Assembly: GCA_963787005.1 (NCBI GenBank)
Contig: CAWBBX010000037.1
Coordinates: 1-15,825 of the forward strand
Source of the DNA: FEN-1297 sp963787005
GTDB taxonomy: Bacteria > Bacteroidota > Ignavibacteria > Ignavibacteriales > Ignavibacteriaceae
Length of the DNA: 15,825 nt
Reading direction: 5' to 3'
The translations under genes were made by a program, and so were the position numbers. Positions within the stretch are counted from its first letter, which is position 1, and every line of letters starts with the position of its first letter. This document shows positions 7,001 through 14,456 of the stretch, piece by piece. The notes under the pieces were generated by a model. It was given only the letters and a program-made list of their open reading frames with translations. It was not told the origin of the DNA and made no database searches.

Positions 7001-8329
7001 AAGGATCCGATGGGCCGCGCAGCGCTTGTCTTCCGGGCTATCAGAGATTTTATCTGGCTTCTCAAAGATCTTTACCTTCCCGGCCGAAAACAAAAAATAG
7101 ATTTAACGCCTAACGACCAGCGGCGTTTTATGCTCAGGCAAATGAGAGCTTATGCGCTCGCTAATTTCGACCCGCAGCGACTATTCTTTGATCTGCTTAG
7201 AACAATCCGCTGGCGCAATGGTTATAAACTATCAAATCATGAATTCTGCGGCATGTATTCACTGGGCTCCTCGTTGATGACATTCGGCGGGGTTTCAAAG
7301 GCAATCGCAAAACGACTGCTGGATAAGGCAGGCGCTTTCGCCGTCCCCGAAGAAACTAGAAGTTATCTTATTTACAAGTATGCATATTATATATATCATT
7401 ATCACATCGGCAGCTGGAGTATCAATCTTGACTTCGATGAAGAATTGTTCCGCAAAGGTATTGAGCTCGGAGAATTTTACCCGGCCTGTTATTACATCTC
7501 CTTCGTCTGCAATATTGCCGGCGGTCGTGGTGATTTTGAGTATGCTCGAAAATTAGCGGCTTCCCTTCTCGAGATGGGAGAAATCTATGATTCCGAGTAC
7601 GCTCTTCTGAATTATCACAACACTATTCAATATTACCATTGCAACAAACGCAAACCGGAAGAGATGATGCGGGAGGCAAAACTCTGTTTGGATATGGAAA
7701 AGAAGATGGGGCTCGCTACTTGGATAGTCGGAGGCGAAGCGCTTATTGCGCGGGCATATTTGCTTGCCGGTGATCGTTCAAATGCGGAAGAAGCCTTGCA
7801 CAGAGGCGAGGAAAGGCTTGCTAAGCTCGGTAAAATAGCTCACATGTTTACTATGAATCCGTTTCTTGCCCGTCTGCAGCTGGAAGTGCTCAAGCTGGAA
7901 GAACAGGTTTCCAAGAACACGGACATTCCCGACCGCGCAGCAATAAAGAAAATTACTAAGCGGGCACGCAAGAGTTCGCAAAGAGTCATCGGACAGTTTA
8001 AAGCATTGCAGGAGCTTAAACCTGAAGGTTACCGTTTAACCGGTACGCTTTTCTGGCTGGAAAGAAAAAGTTCAAAAGCTATTCAGTATTGGAAGAAATC
8101 AATTGAAGCATCTTCTTCTATGCCCAAAAGACAGGAACTGGGAAGAACATACCTTGAAGTGGGTAAAAGACTTCTCGAAAAGAATAGTATAACAAACTCG
8201 CTGGATAATATGGACGGAGCTCAGTACTTAAAAAAGGCCAAAGAGATTTTTAATGAGATGGATCTCAAATACGATCTGCTCGAACTCGAACGTATTGAGG
8301 CTGCAATGAACCTGGTGAACGGTAATTAG
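4019..8329 (+). CDS. Giant Ser/Thr kinase - pseudo-nucleotide cyclase - AAA-type ATPase - helical-repeat protein
   Basis: The product is 1436 residues. (1) Hanks-type kinase, about 9-268, with LGEGGMGVV, K38, HRDIKTEN (129-136), DFG (149-151) and LSPEQ (174-178): catalytically complete. (2) A charged, probably coiled linker, about 262-297. (3) A class III nucleotide-cyclase fold, about 297-473 (YTVLGD, KYGGTVNK, LVSS, KGKRDPVAVYEL). Its metal-binding aspartates are replaced (Q303; S347 with E348 beside it), as are the usual Asn and Arg of the VNxAxR motif (E422, A426), so it is probably inactive. (4) AAA_16-like ATPase: Walker A AEAGIGKS (523-530), Walker B LVFIIEDLHWAD (651-662), and LRPN (687-690). 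(5) About 900-1436, TPR-like helical repeats. Cyclase-ATPase-TPR fusions to kinases are a known bacterial layout; the dead cyclase is the odd part. No membrane helix is seen. The start overlaps the stop of remnant 2 by ATGA; the next gene begins 29 bases downstream. Confidence 0.92.
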   Translation: MTGETILHYKILEKLGEGGMGVVYKAEDTDLNRLVALKFLPAEISSSSEESAVLKNEAQAAAMLNHPNICTVYAFEEDDEKRFISMEFMDGITLRKKIADGPLTIDETISYAIQIGEALSEAHKNGMVHRDIKTENIMINAKDQVKVMDFGLAVLRDRAHESAYEGTFGTLAYLSPEQTLNMPSGFTSDIWSYGVVCYEMFTGRLPFFDKYEEAIIYSILNEEPVPPTHIRPDIPSELEAIILKCIRKEEENRYQSTELVVRDLKKLKKEIEVRSIREDLKKEHRRKEKKAAEQKQATIVYMQIQNYAELTGIVGQENMVDILEKYYEIINHAAQKYGGTVNKTSTSEAVLYFGLPETIENSAHKAVRAGIEIKEGYNSIRKEYGISEKYYLNTAVSSGTVIAGSISSGDKLEYTVLGDTVETALALLESASNGQTLVSSITYKTLREFFSFKQLKTISLKGKRDPVAVYELLDSGINFKSDRMPAERLIKSEMIGRTEELDKLENLILDSLNGRGSIVSIIAEAGIGKSRLLNELKNKEIINQVTLLEGKADSTGKNVSFHPVTGILKQWMQIRENDDESEAFAKLENSIQSLFTGDAGEILPFLAALMGFQLNKEYEKRINDISSDALSKLIQKSMRELILKGSEINPLVFIIEDLHWADQSSIELLQSLFRLAENNKILFICTLRPNYQETGDKMLSVIKEKYTDFYSEIKLEPLNDNDCRLLLENLLKMKMLPDKLKDSISKNTEGNPFFIEEVIRSLIDDGTIEIKNGQFILSGDIKDIVVPASVKDVLLARIDKLDEPVKYTLKIASVIGRYFSYDLLEKVAEGENNLETIIGTLIKLELIRENKGRTEREYLFYHALAQEAVYDTLLTKNRQELHLKVASAIENIFAQKISDFYEVLARHYSLGNDKEKAEEYLIKAGERTLKNAASSEALNYFNDALNLYQQKYGESADPEKLIMFEQNIGIALYNKGKLVDAVAHLDRALYLLGDKDPMGRAALVFRAIRDFIWLLKDLYLPGRKQKIDLTPNDQRRFMLRQMRAYALANFDPQRLFFDLLRTIRWRNGYKLSNHEFCGMYSLGSSLMTFGGVSKAIAKRLLDKAGAFAVPEETRSYLIYKYAYYIYHYHIGSWSINLDFDEELFRKGIELGEFYPACYYISFVCNIAGGRGDFEYARKLAASLLEMGEIYDSEYALLNYHNTIQYYHCNKRKPEEMMREAKLCLDMEKKMGLATWIVGGEALIARAYLLAGDRSNAEEALHRGEERLAKLGKIAHMFTMNPFLARLQLEVLKLEEQVSKNTDIPDRAAIKKITKRARKSSQRVIGQFKALQELKPEGYRLTGTLFWLERKSSKAIQYWKKSIEASSSMPKRQELGRTYLEVGKRLLEKNSITNSLDNMDGAQYLKKAKEIFNEMDLKYDLLELERIEAAMNLVNGN

Positions 8330-8358
8330 TCTATTTGAAAATTACAAAGGAGCAAGTG

Positions 8359-9075
8359 ATGTTACAAATTGATGAGTTAAAGGAGTCTTTGGGCCCGGGT
8401 GAAAATATTCCGCCAGACGAAGAAGTTTATATCGCAAAACTAACGGAACTTCTGAAGAAGACGGTGATTGAGACTTATCCGCCCGGTGCGACTCTTCGTG
8501 ATGCTCATCCAAAGCAGCACGGCACTGTGGCTGCCCAGTTTACGGTAGAGCCGGATCTTCCGCCTGAGCTGCAAGTCGGAGTGTTCTCAAAGCCGGCTAC
8601 ATACGATGCTTTCGTCCGTTTCTCTAACGCAAACCCGACTGTGAGCGCCGACATTCGCAGAGATGTTCGGGGGATGGCGATAAAGCTCATCGGCGTTAAA
8701 GGCAAAAAGGTTATTGATGACGGCCTGAGCGAGAACACTCATGATTTCGTCCTGATCAGCTATGATGTTTTTTTGACCAAAGGCATCAAGCAGATGTATG
8801 AGTTTACCCTCGCATATATGTCCGGTGCCTTTGGTATTTTAAAGTACTGGTTCAATCCGTTTAATCCTCATCTGCGGGTTTTCTGGAATTTCATAGTCCC
8901 TTTTAAAAAGGTAGCCAGTGTTTTAGACATTCAGTATTACAGCATGACACCCTACCGCTTCGGCGATACAGCAGTTAAGTATTCGGCAAAACCCTGGTCC
9001 CATCCAATTAGTACAATACAGGCAAAGTCGAAAGATAATTATCTGCGCGAGGTTCTGCAGCAGTATTTCAAATAA
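8359..9075 (+). CDS. Catalase-like haem-binding protein, N-terminal part (frameshifted)
   Basis: The product resembles the catalase-related haem family (y4iL-like, separate from true H2O2 catalases). A distal-histidine region LRDAHPKQHG (46-55; H50), FVRFSNANP (85-93), RGMAIKLIGVKG (104-115), THDF (127-130) and a late YYSMTPYRFGDTAVKY block (193-208) follow the order of the catalase fold. The PYRFG stretch is the likely area of the haem ligand. ATG 8359 is chosen because aaaggag (8346-8352) lies six bases upstream; the alternative TTG at 8335 has no such site. The frame stops at TAA 9073-9075, in the middle of the family's fold. The missing part (FDFMVQLR onward) continues in the +1 frame as the next entry, so this is half of one gene of about 531 codons. 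Likely roles are peroxide breakdown or haem-dependent hydroperoxide chemistry. If the frameshift is real, this half alone is probably non-functional. Confidence 0.8.
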   Translation: MLQIDELKESLGPGENIPPDEEVYIAKLTELLKKTVIETYPPGATLRDAHPKQHGTVAAQFTVEPDLPPELQVGVFSKPATYDAFVRFSNANPTVSADIRRDVRGMAIKLIGVKGKKVIDDGLSENTHDFVLISYDVFLTKGIKQMYEFTLAYMSGAFGILKYWFNPFNPHLRVFWNFIVPFKKVASVLDIQYYSMTPYRFGDTAVKYSAKPWSHPISTIQAKSKDNYLREVLQQYFK

Positions 9076-9100
9076 AGAACCTATCCATTTCGATTTTATG
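9061..9100 (+). other. Frameshift site joining the two halves of the catalase-like gene
   Basis: The upstream frame ends EVLQQYFK-stop (9073-9075). The downstream frame, one base later, reads NKEPIHFDFMVQLRT from 9071 without a stop between. FDFMVQLR is an internal motif of catalase-like proteins, expected about here after a LRE..L segment, so the two frames are one gene. Removing one A in caaataaag (9069-9077) restores QQYFNKEPIHFDFMVQLR. The A-rich context fits a sequencing or assembly error, a recent mutation or, less likely, programmed frameshifting. Confidence 0.8.
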
Positions 9101-9952
9101 GTACAGTTGAGGACGGTACCGGATAAGATGCCGATTGAAGACGCGGGAAAAAGATGGAGTCAATCGCTTTCACCTTTTATAAAGGTAGCGACTCTTGTTA
9201 TACCTCCGCAGGAATTTGAAACCGCGGAAAGAATGCAGTTCGGTGATAATCTTTCATTCAATCCCTGGCGTTGTCTTAAAGAACATTCCCCTCTCGGCGG
9301 AATAAATCGCGCAAGAAGGATGGCTTACAGAACCATCTCTAAACTTCGTCACGAAAGAAACGCCGTACAGGTGTTTGAACCTACGCAAGAGGATTTCAAA
9401 CTTTTCTGGGAGAACAAGGTAAAAGTCCCTAGGTCAGAGAGTCATGAAGGGCCTCCCAAAACTCTGCCGGCTGAACCGTCAGGCTGGTCCAGAATTGTAT
9501 GGTGGGTTAAGGTATATTCCTACATAACAATTATTGGAGCACTCTATGGAATTGGATACGCTCATATTCCCCCGCTTACCGGTCACGATTGGACTGTCTT
9601 CTCGGGACCGAATCTTTTGTGGCTAATACTTACGATCCATTTGTTCGAGGTTCCTATGGTCGTATTTAATTTGGTTGTGGCCTGGTACGGACTAAGCCGG
9701 TTCTCGCGGGAAACTATACCGCAATACAATTCCCTGCTCGGATTTGCGGTCGCTTTAAACATGGTATTTTTCCTGTTCGAAACGAATTTGCTCATAGAAG
9801 GTTTTTCAAAATTGTTCCCGTTCTGGGAATTGTTTGCTTTCGCTTCAATAGCAGTAATGCTTCTGGGCGGCACCATCTTCACAATTGTACTTAGACAAAT
9901 GCTGCTTAAGCCGATGAAAAATATAAAATCACAAACAGCAAAGGTGCAATGA
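9098..9952 (+). CDS. Catalase-like protein, C-terminal part with four-helix membrane domain (frameshifted)
   Basis: Residues 1-92 complete the catalase-like domain: MVQLRTVPDKMPIEDAGKRW, SLSPFIKVATLVIPPQEF, NLSFNPWRCL, PLGGINRARR, LRHERN. These are the standard C-terminal blocks of this haem family, so the ATG at 9098 is an internal methionine and not a true start; there is no ribosome-binding site before it. A hydrophilic linker (93-130) leads to a membrane domain with about four helices (roughly 139-157, 171-198, 212-232, 243-265) and a basic cytoplasmic tail. A membrane-anchored catalase-like protein is uncommon; I do not recognise the membrane part. The stop TGA (9950-9952) overlaps the ATG of the FAD oxidoreductase at 9949, so the two are translationally coupled and probably work together at the membrane. 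Confidence 0.8.
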   Translation: MVQLRTVPDKMPIEDAGKRWSQSLSPFIKVATLVIPPQEFETAERMQFGDNLSFNPWRCLKEHSPLGGINRARRMAYRTISKLRHERNAVQVFEPTQEDFKLFWENKVKVPRSESHEGPPKTLPAEPSGWSRIVWWVKVYSYITIIGALYGIGYAHIPPLTGHDWTVFSGPNLLWLILTIHLFEVPMVVFNLVVAWYGLSRFSRETIPQYNSLLGFAVALNMVFFLFETNLLIEGFSKLFPFWELFAFASIAVMLLGGTIFTIVLRQMLLKPMKNIKSQTAKVQ

Positions 9953-11655
9953 TGGAGATATACAATATGGTGGAAATCGGTGCAGACGGCTTTTATCACC
10001 CGGATAACGAAGACCAGATTATCGCGTTGGTAAAAAAAGCTTATGAAAAGAAAATACAAATACGCGTCCGCGGCGCGGCGCACTCTATTGCATGGGCAAT
10101 TTATACGGATCCCGGAGAAGGTTTTCCCAGCGTTCCCAATACAGTCTCGGAACAATCGCCGCCGGGAGGTACTAACATTAACGTTATGCTCGATAACTTT
10201 AAAAGAATGTACTGGCTCGACGAGGAGAAAGGAATTTTAGAAGTTGAGGCGGGCATTCGTCTCGGTCCGGATCCGCAGGATCCGACCGGTACGTCGCCGC
10301 TTGCCGAGAGTCTTCTCTACCAGGCTCATCTTAAAGGTTGGACGCTGAACGATCTTGGGGGCATAACTCACCAGTCTGTCAGCGGTTTCCTGATGACAGG
10401 CTCATCGGGCGGAACTTTAATGTACTCTTTAGATGAAAATCTATTAGCTTTAAGAATTGTTGACGGAAAAGGACACGCGGAATGGATTGAAAAAGATAAG
10501 CAGCAGGATCTCTTCAATGCCGCGGCGCTTTCGCTCGGTCTTCTCGGTGTTGTAACCAAAGTGCGGCTTAAGCTCACTAAAGAGTTCAGTATCTACGGCG
10601 AAGAAGTTACTTATAATATCGGTCCAAATTGTCCCATAGATCTTTTCGGCAAAGGAAATCAAAAAACACCGAGCCTGGAAACATTTTTAAAAGAAACTCC
10701 GTACACGCGCATTCTTTGGTGGCCTCAAAAAGGAGTAAACCGCATAATGGTATGGATGGCGGTCCGCGGCATTAAACTGCCCGTGTTCTCCCCGTTTCCT
10801 TACCATGAATTCGATAAGAAGAAATTTTCAACTCAGCTTGAAGAACTGGCAGCCGCGGTTTTATTCACGACTCTAAGTAACAAAGGATTTTTTAATATAT
10901 GGTCGAAACTGAAGAAGGATTTTACCCAGTTCCGGAAAAATCTCAGTAAGAAGCCCGGAAGAACGAGTGAGGGAAAACCCCGCCAGGCATGGCTCTTACC
11001 TTTTTGTATCACGTTTATTCTGCGGCTGGTTTTCTTCCTGGTAGTGTTATTTTTTTCACTCTTCCACGGCGTGCTGATCTGGCTGTATCCGAAAATTGTC
11101 GATATTCTCGAACCACTTTCGGGCAAAGAAAAAGGCAAAGTTTTTATGGATTATATGTGGCGCAGTTTACCGATGGATAACGCGGCAGATGATGTTTTGA
11201 TGGGAACAGAGTTTACCGAAATTTGGATACCGATAAAATACACTTCCCAGGTAATGCAGTTATTGAAGCAACAGTTTGAAGAAAAAGGTTTCGAAGCATC
11301 GGGTTTCTACGCGACGGAATTGTACACCGGAATAAAAAGTGAAATGTGGCTTGGGCCGAGTTACAAGACGGATACTTTCCGCGTGGATCTTTTCTGGTTC
11401 ATAAATAATCCGGGCAACCCGGCGGCAAAAGACGGATACTACAGTCAGTTCTGGGAACTGCTGCGCAAAAATAATATCCCGTTCCGGCTGCATTGGGGAA
11501 AATTTCTTCCCGAGTACAATTATAAAGAATGGACCGAATATTTCAGGGAGCAGTATCCAAGATGGGATGATTTTATGAAGCTGCGCGCCGAACGCGATCC
11601 GGAAAACATCTTCCTCACGCATTACTGGCGCAGGCATCTTTTGGGAGAGGAATAA
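9949..11655 (+). CDS. FAD-linked oxidoreductase of the VAO / aldonolactone-oxidase type with internal membrane segment
   Basis: The N-terminal third is a PCMH/FAD_binding_4 domain: HPDNEDQIIALVKKA (17-31), then IRVRGAAHS (38-46), where H45 sits at the GHS position used for covalent FAD attachment in aldonolactone oxidases, and GILEVEAGIRLG (95-106). SGFLMTGSSGGT (145-156) is another typical FAD-contact block. The C-terminus carries LHWGK (514-518) and the ALO-like ending KLRAERDPENIF (544-555). Such enzymes oxidise sugar-lactone or other alcohols and often pass electrons to O2, giving H2O2; the substrate here is unknown. Unusually, a strongly hydrophobic stretch (349-380) lies between FAD and substrate regions, flanked by a basic segment (about 315-345), suggesting membrane insertion. 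At 568 residues it is longer than the soluble relatives I know (about 420-530). It shares an ATGATG overlap with the catalase-like gene, so the start may be 9949 or 9952. Confidence 0.87.
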   Translation: MMEIYNMVEIGADGFYHPDNEDQIIALVKKAYEKKIQIRVRGAAHSIAWAIYTDPGEGFPSVPNTVSEQSPPGGTNINVMLDNFKRMYWLDEEKGILEVEAGIRLGPDPQDPTGTSPLAESLLYQAHLKGWTLNDLGGITHQSVSGFLMTGSSGGTLMYSLDENLLALRIVDGKGHAEWIEKDKQQDLFNAAALSLGLLGVVTKVRLKLTKEFSIYGEEVTYNIGPNCPIDLFGKGNQKTPSLETFLKETPYTRILWWPQKGVNRIMVWMAVRGIKLPVFSPFPYHEFDKKKFSTQLEELAAAVLFTTLSNKGFFNIWSKLKKDFTQFRKNLSKKPGRTSEGKPRQAWLLPFCITFILRLVFFLVVLFFSLFHGVLIWLYPKIVDILEPLSGKEKGKVFMDYMWRSLPMDNAADDVLMGTEFTEIWIPIKYTSQVMQLLKQQFEEKGFEASGFYATELYTGIKSEMWLGPSYKTDTFRVDLFWFINNPGNPAAKDGYYSQFWELLRKNNIPFRLHWGKFLPEYNYKEWTEYFREQYPRWDDFMKLRAERDPENIFLTHYWRRHLLGEE

Positions 11656-11659
11656 TACT

Positions 11660-14401
11660 ATGGTCGGAGAGACTATTCTTCATTATAAAATCATAGAAAA
11701 GCTAGGCGAAGGCGGAATGGGCGAAGTCTTCAAAGCGCAGGACACAAAGCTCGAACGCTTTGTTGCGCTGAAATTTCTTCCTTCTCAGCTAACAGCATCG
11801 GAAGATGGTAAAGCAAGATTTATTCAGGAAGCAAAAGCTGCTTCTGCGATGAACCATCCGAATGTCTGCACGATACATTCCATTGAAGAATACAATAATC
11901 AATTATTTATTGTTATGGAATATATTGAAGGGACAACGCTAAGGGATAATAAACAAACTCTTTCAGAAAAAAAGATTCTTGAAATTGCGGCTCAGATTGC
12001 AGACGGACTAGGCGCCGCGCATGAGAAAGGAATAGTACATAGAGATATCAAGCCCGAAAATATAATGATCCGCAAGGACGGTATCGCGCAGATTATGGAT
12101 TTCGGATTAGCTAAGCTAAGAGAAACGTCCGGTGTTTCAAGATTAACAAAAGCGGGGACTACAATGGGCACCATGGGGTATATGTCGCCGGAGCAAGTGC
12201 AAGGATTAGACGTAGATTATAGAACAGATATATTTTCCCTGGGCGTTGTTCTTTATGAAATGCTGGCAGGAGACCCGCCTTTTAAGGGGGTACACGAAAC
12301 TGCAATAATGTATGAGATAGTAAACGTCAATCCGCCGCCGGTTTCAACAAGAAAAGAAGGAATAGACTCCGACTTGGATCAACTGATATTTGAATGTCTG
12401 GAGAAAGACAAAGAAGAAAGATTTCAGTCGGCGAAAGAACTAGCGCGAAGTTTAAGAAAATTAAAAAGAGGAACAACGGGAAAAAGAAGCAGCAGGCTAT
12501 ACAATATTAATAAGGATACCTACAAAGACCCGTCAAATGCTAATCCGGTTTCAAAATCATCCGGATCAATTACCATTGAAGCTTTTAACAAAAAATTCGA
12601 GTTGGGCAGAATCTTTTCATCTGCCTATTTGGCCTGGAGTGCGGCAGGAATAATTTTATTGGCCTTATTATACGTTTTAGTATTCAATAAACAAAGCTAT
12701 AACCCCCCTATTACGGCCACCGTTTCTATTAATGGACCTGACAAATTTAACATTATCGGTGAAAGTGCTAAAATCTCACATAGCGGCAAACTAATTTTCT
12801 TTGCCGGGATCGATTCGACGGGAAACAGCGTTCTGCTGGTTAGACCATTAAATTCAGATAAGGCAAAGCAATTAAAAAAAGTAGAAATGAAAAATTTGTT
12901 TTCCAGCGGCGGACTTTATCCTTTCTGGTCTTACGACGATAAATATGTTTTCTATTTCTATGAAAGCAAACTGAAGAAACTCGATATAACATCAGGTACA
13001 GAGGTCGATATTTGCAATGCATTACTCGGCAGAGGCGGCACTATTAATAAAAACGGAGACATTATTTTTGCGCCGAAAGCAACCGGAGGGCTTTATCTAG
13101 TCTCATCAAACGGAGGGACTCCAAGGGAAATAGTCAAACCGGATTCTGTGAATTCCGAAGCAAGCTTTCGTTTTCCCTATTTCCTTCCCGACGGAGAGCA
13201 TTTCTTATATACAATTGAGGCAAAATTTTCCGGTTCAACACGGGGCGACGAGATAATGATCGGCTCAATTAACTCCGAAACTAAAGACACCGTTATGCAG
13301 GTTTCTTCAAACGCAGAATATGCGGACGGCTATTTATTTTTCGTGAGACAGTCGGCTTTAATGTGTCAGGCGTTTGACCCTGATAACTTCAAACTTTCCG
13401 GCGATGTCCATACGATATCGGATAATGTTAACTTCCTTGATCAATACATTTATGCCTCATTTTCAATTTCGGATGCTGGCAATCTGATTTTTCAAGCTAA
13501 AAATGATAACAATTTTAAAATTGTCCTAACGGATGATAAAGGAAATACAAAGGAAGAACTATTTCCCAAAAACATATTAAGTACGGCTAAATTTTCCCCG
13601 AACGATACTAGAATTGCCTACGATGCCATCGGTCCGGACAATAAAAGTAACATTGTGTGGCTTTATGATATAAGCCACAAAATTTCTTCTAGAGTAACCT
13701 TGAATTCAAATCTGAATCTGTCTCCGGTATGGTCAAAAGACGGGAAAAGTTTAGCCTATGTTTCAAACGACGGTATGAATTTTAATATTTATGTTAGAAA
13801 CCTTTGGGGAACGGGAGGAGAAAAGCCTGTATTGCCTTCATCAATTGGAGAGTTATGCACTACCACAGATTGGTCCAGCGACGGGAGACATATTTTGTTT
13901 TCAAAGCAGCAGCCGAATTCAAGTACCAAAAGTGATATAGTTATTTTAGATCTAAGAGATAATACGTCGAGATACATATCCAATACCGAATTCAATGAGG
14001 AAAACGGAATTTTTTCAGACAATATGAAATGGATAATTTATGATAGTGACGAATCAGGCAAATCCCAAATATACGTGCAGCCTTTCGGCTCTAACGGTAT
14101 GCGTTCACAACTTACGGCAAACGGCGGAGTTCCCTTAAGATGGATTGATAATGACCGGGCAATTGTTTACCAGTGGCAGAATCTTGTCTTTAAAATGAAT
14201 GTTCATGTTTCGGACGGGAATTTAATTCCGGATAAACCTGAGGAACTGTTCAACACTACGGATAAAAATATCATACGTGTATATGATGTAACTAAAAACG
14301 GGAAAACTTTTTTATGCTCCGTTCCCAGCGGAACCACTATTCTGCCTCCGCTTACGTATATACAGAACTGGCAGGGATTAATAAACGGTAACGTAAAATA
14401 A
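11660..14401 (+). CDS. Membrane Ser/Thr kinase with extracytoplasmic PD40/TolB-type beta-propeller
   Basis: The 913-residue product has a complete kinase domain (about 9-268): LGEGGMGEV (15-23), K38, HRDIKPEN (127-134), DFG (147-149), YMSPEQ (174-179), DIFSLGVV (190-197). A basic juxtamembrane linker (about 265-300) is followed by a single membrane helix (about 324-343, LAWSAAGIILLALLYVLVF). The rest (about 350-905) is a beta-propeller of PD40/WD40-like blades, recognisable by repeated 'F/W-S-x-D-G-x-x-I-x-Y/F' units: ISHSGKLIFF, FLPDGEHFLY, FSPNDTRIAY, WSKDGKSLAYVS, WSSDGRHILF, FSDNMKWIIY. This layout places the kinase in the cytoplasm and the propeller in the periplasm as sensor or binding domain. 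The ATG lies four bases after the FAD-gene stop with ggagagga just upstream, so it probably shares the oxidase transcript and may regulate or read it. Confidence 0.92.
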   Translation: MVGETILHYKIIEKLGEGGMGEVFKAQDTKLERFVALKFLPSQLTASEDGKARFIQEAKAASAMNHPNVCTIHSIEEYNNQLFIVMEYIEGTTLRDNKQTLSEKKILEIAAQIADGLGAAHEKGIVHRDIKPENIMIRKDGIAQIMDFGLAKLRETSGVSRLTKAGTTMGTMGYMSPEQVQGLDVDYRTDIFSLGVVLYEMLAGDPPFKGVHETAIMYEIVNVNPPPVSTRKEGIDSDLDQLIFECLEKDKEERFQSAKELARSLRKLKRGTTGKRSSRLYNINKDTYKDPSNANPVSKSSGSITIEAFNKKFELGRIFSSAYLAWSAAGIILLALLYVLVFNKQSYNPPITATVSINGPDKFNIIGESAKISHSGKLIFFAGIDSTGNSVLLVRPLNSDKAKQLKKVEMKNLFSSGGLYPFWSYDDKYVFYFYESKLKKLDITSGTEVDICNALLGRGGTINKNGDIIFAPKATGGLYLVSSNGGTPREIVKPDSVNSEASFRFPYFLPDGEHFLYTIEAKFSGSTRGDEIMIGSINSETKDTVMQVSSNAEYADGYLFFVRQSALMCQAFDPDNFKLSGDVHTISDNVNFLDQYIYASFSISDAGNLIFQAKNDNNFKIVLTDDKGNTKEELFPKNILSTAKFSPNDTRIAYDAIGPDNKSNIVWLYDISHKISSRVTLNSNLNLSPVWSKDGKSLAYVSNDGMNFNIYVRNLWGTGGEKPVLPSSIGELCTTTDWSSDGRHILFSKQQPNSSTKSDIVILDLRDNTSRYISNTEFNEENGIFSDNMKWIIYDSDESGKSQIYVQPFGSNGMRSQLTANGGVPLRWIDNDRAIVYQWQNLVFKMNVHVSDGNLIPDKPEELFNTTDKNIIRVYDVTKNGKTFLCSVPSGTTILPPLTYIQNWQGLINGNVK

Positions 14402-14456
14402 ATTACTCACATCGAGTAAATACATTTTAATTATTCGATCTGGTCAGACTATCGTT
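14402..14456. terminator. Weak candidate bidirectional terminator between convergent genes
   Basis: The 55 bases separate the kinase gene (+) from the PLD-like gene (-). A 6-bp inverted repeat, ttactc (14403-14408) and gagtaa (14414-14419) around a 5-base loop, is followed by an A+T-rich stretch (attttaattatt). Position favours a terminator for both strands, but the stem is short and A+T-rich and the T-run is interrupted, so the call is tentative. Confidence 0.3.

Noticed and set aside
8335..8358. TTG 8335 as start of the catalase-like gene
   Set aside because: ATG 8359 has an aaaggag site at ideal distance, while TTG 8335 lies six bases after the preceding stop with no such site.
9583..10155. 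190-codon minus-strand frame over the catalase-like/FAD gene overlap
   Set aside because: The plus strand here encodes recognisable membrane helices and an FAD-binding domain; the minus frame has no motif and is a shadow.
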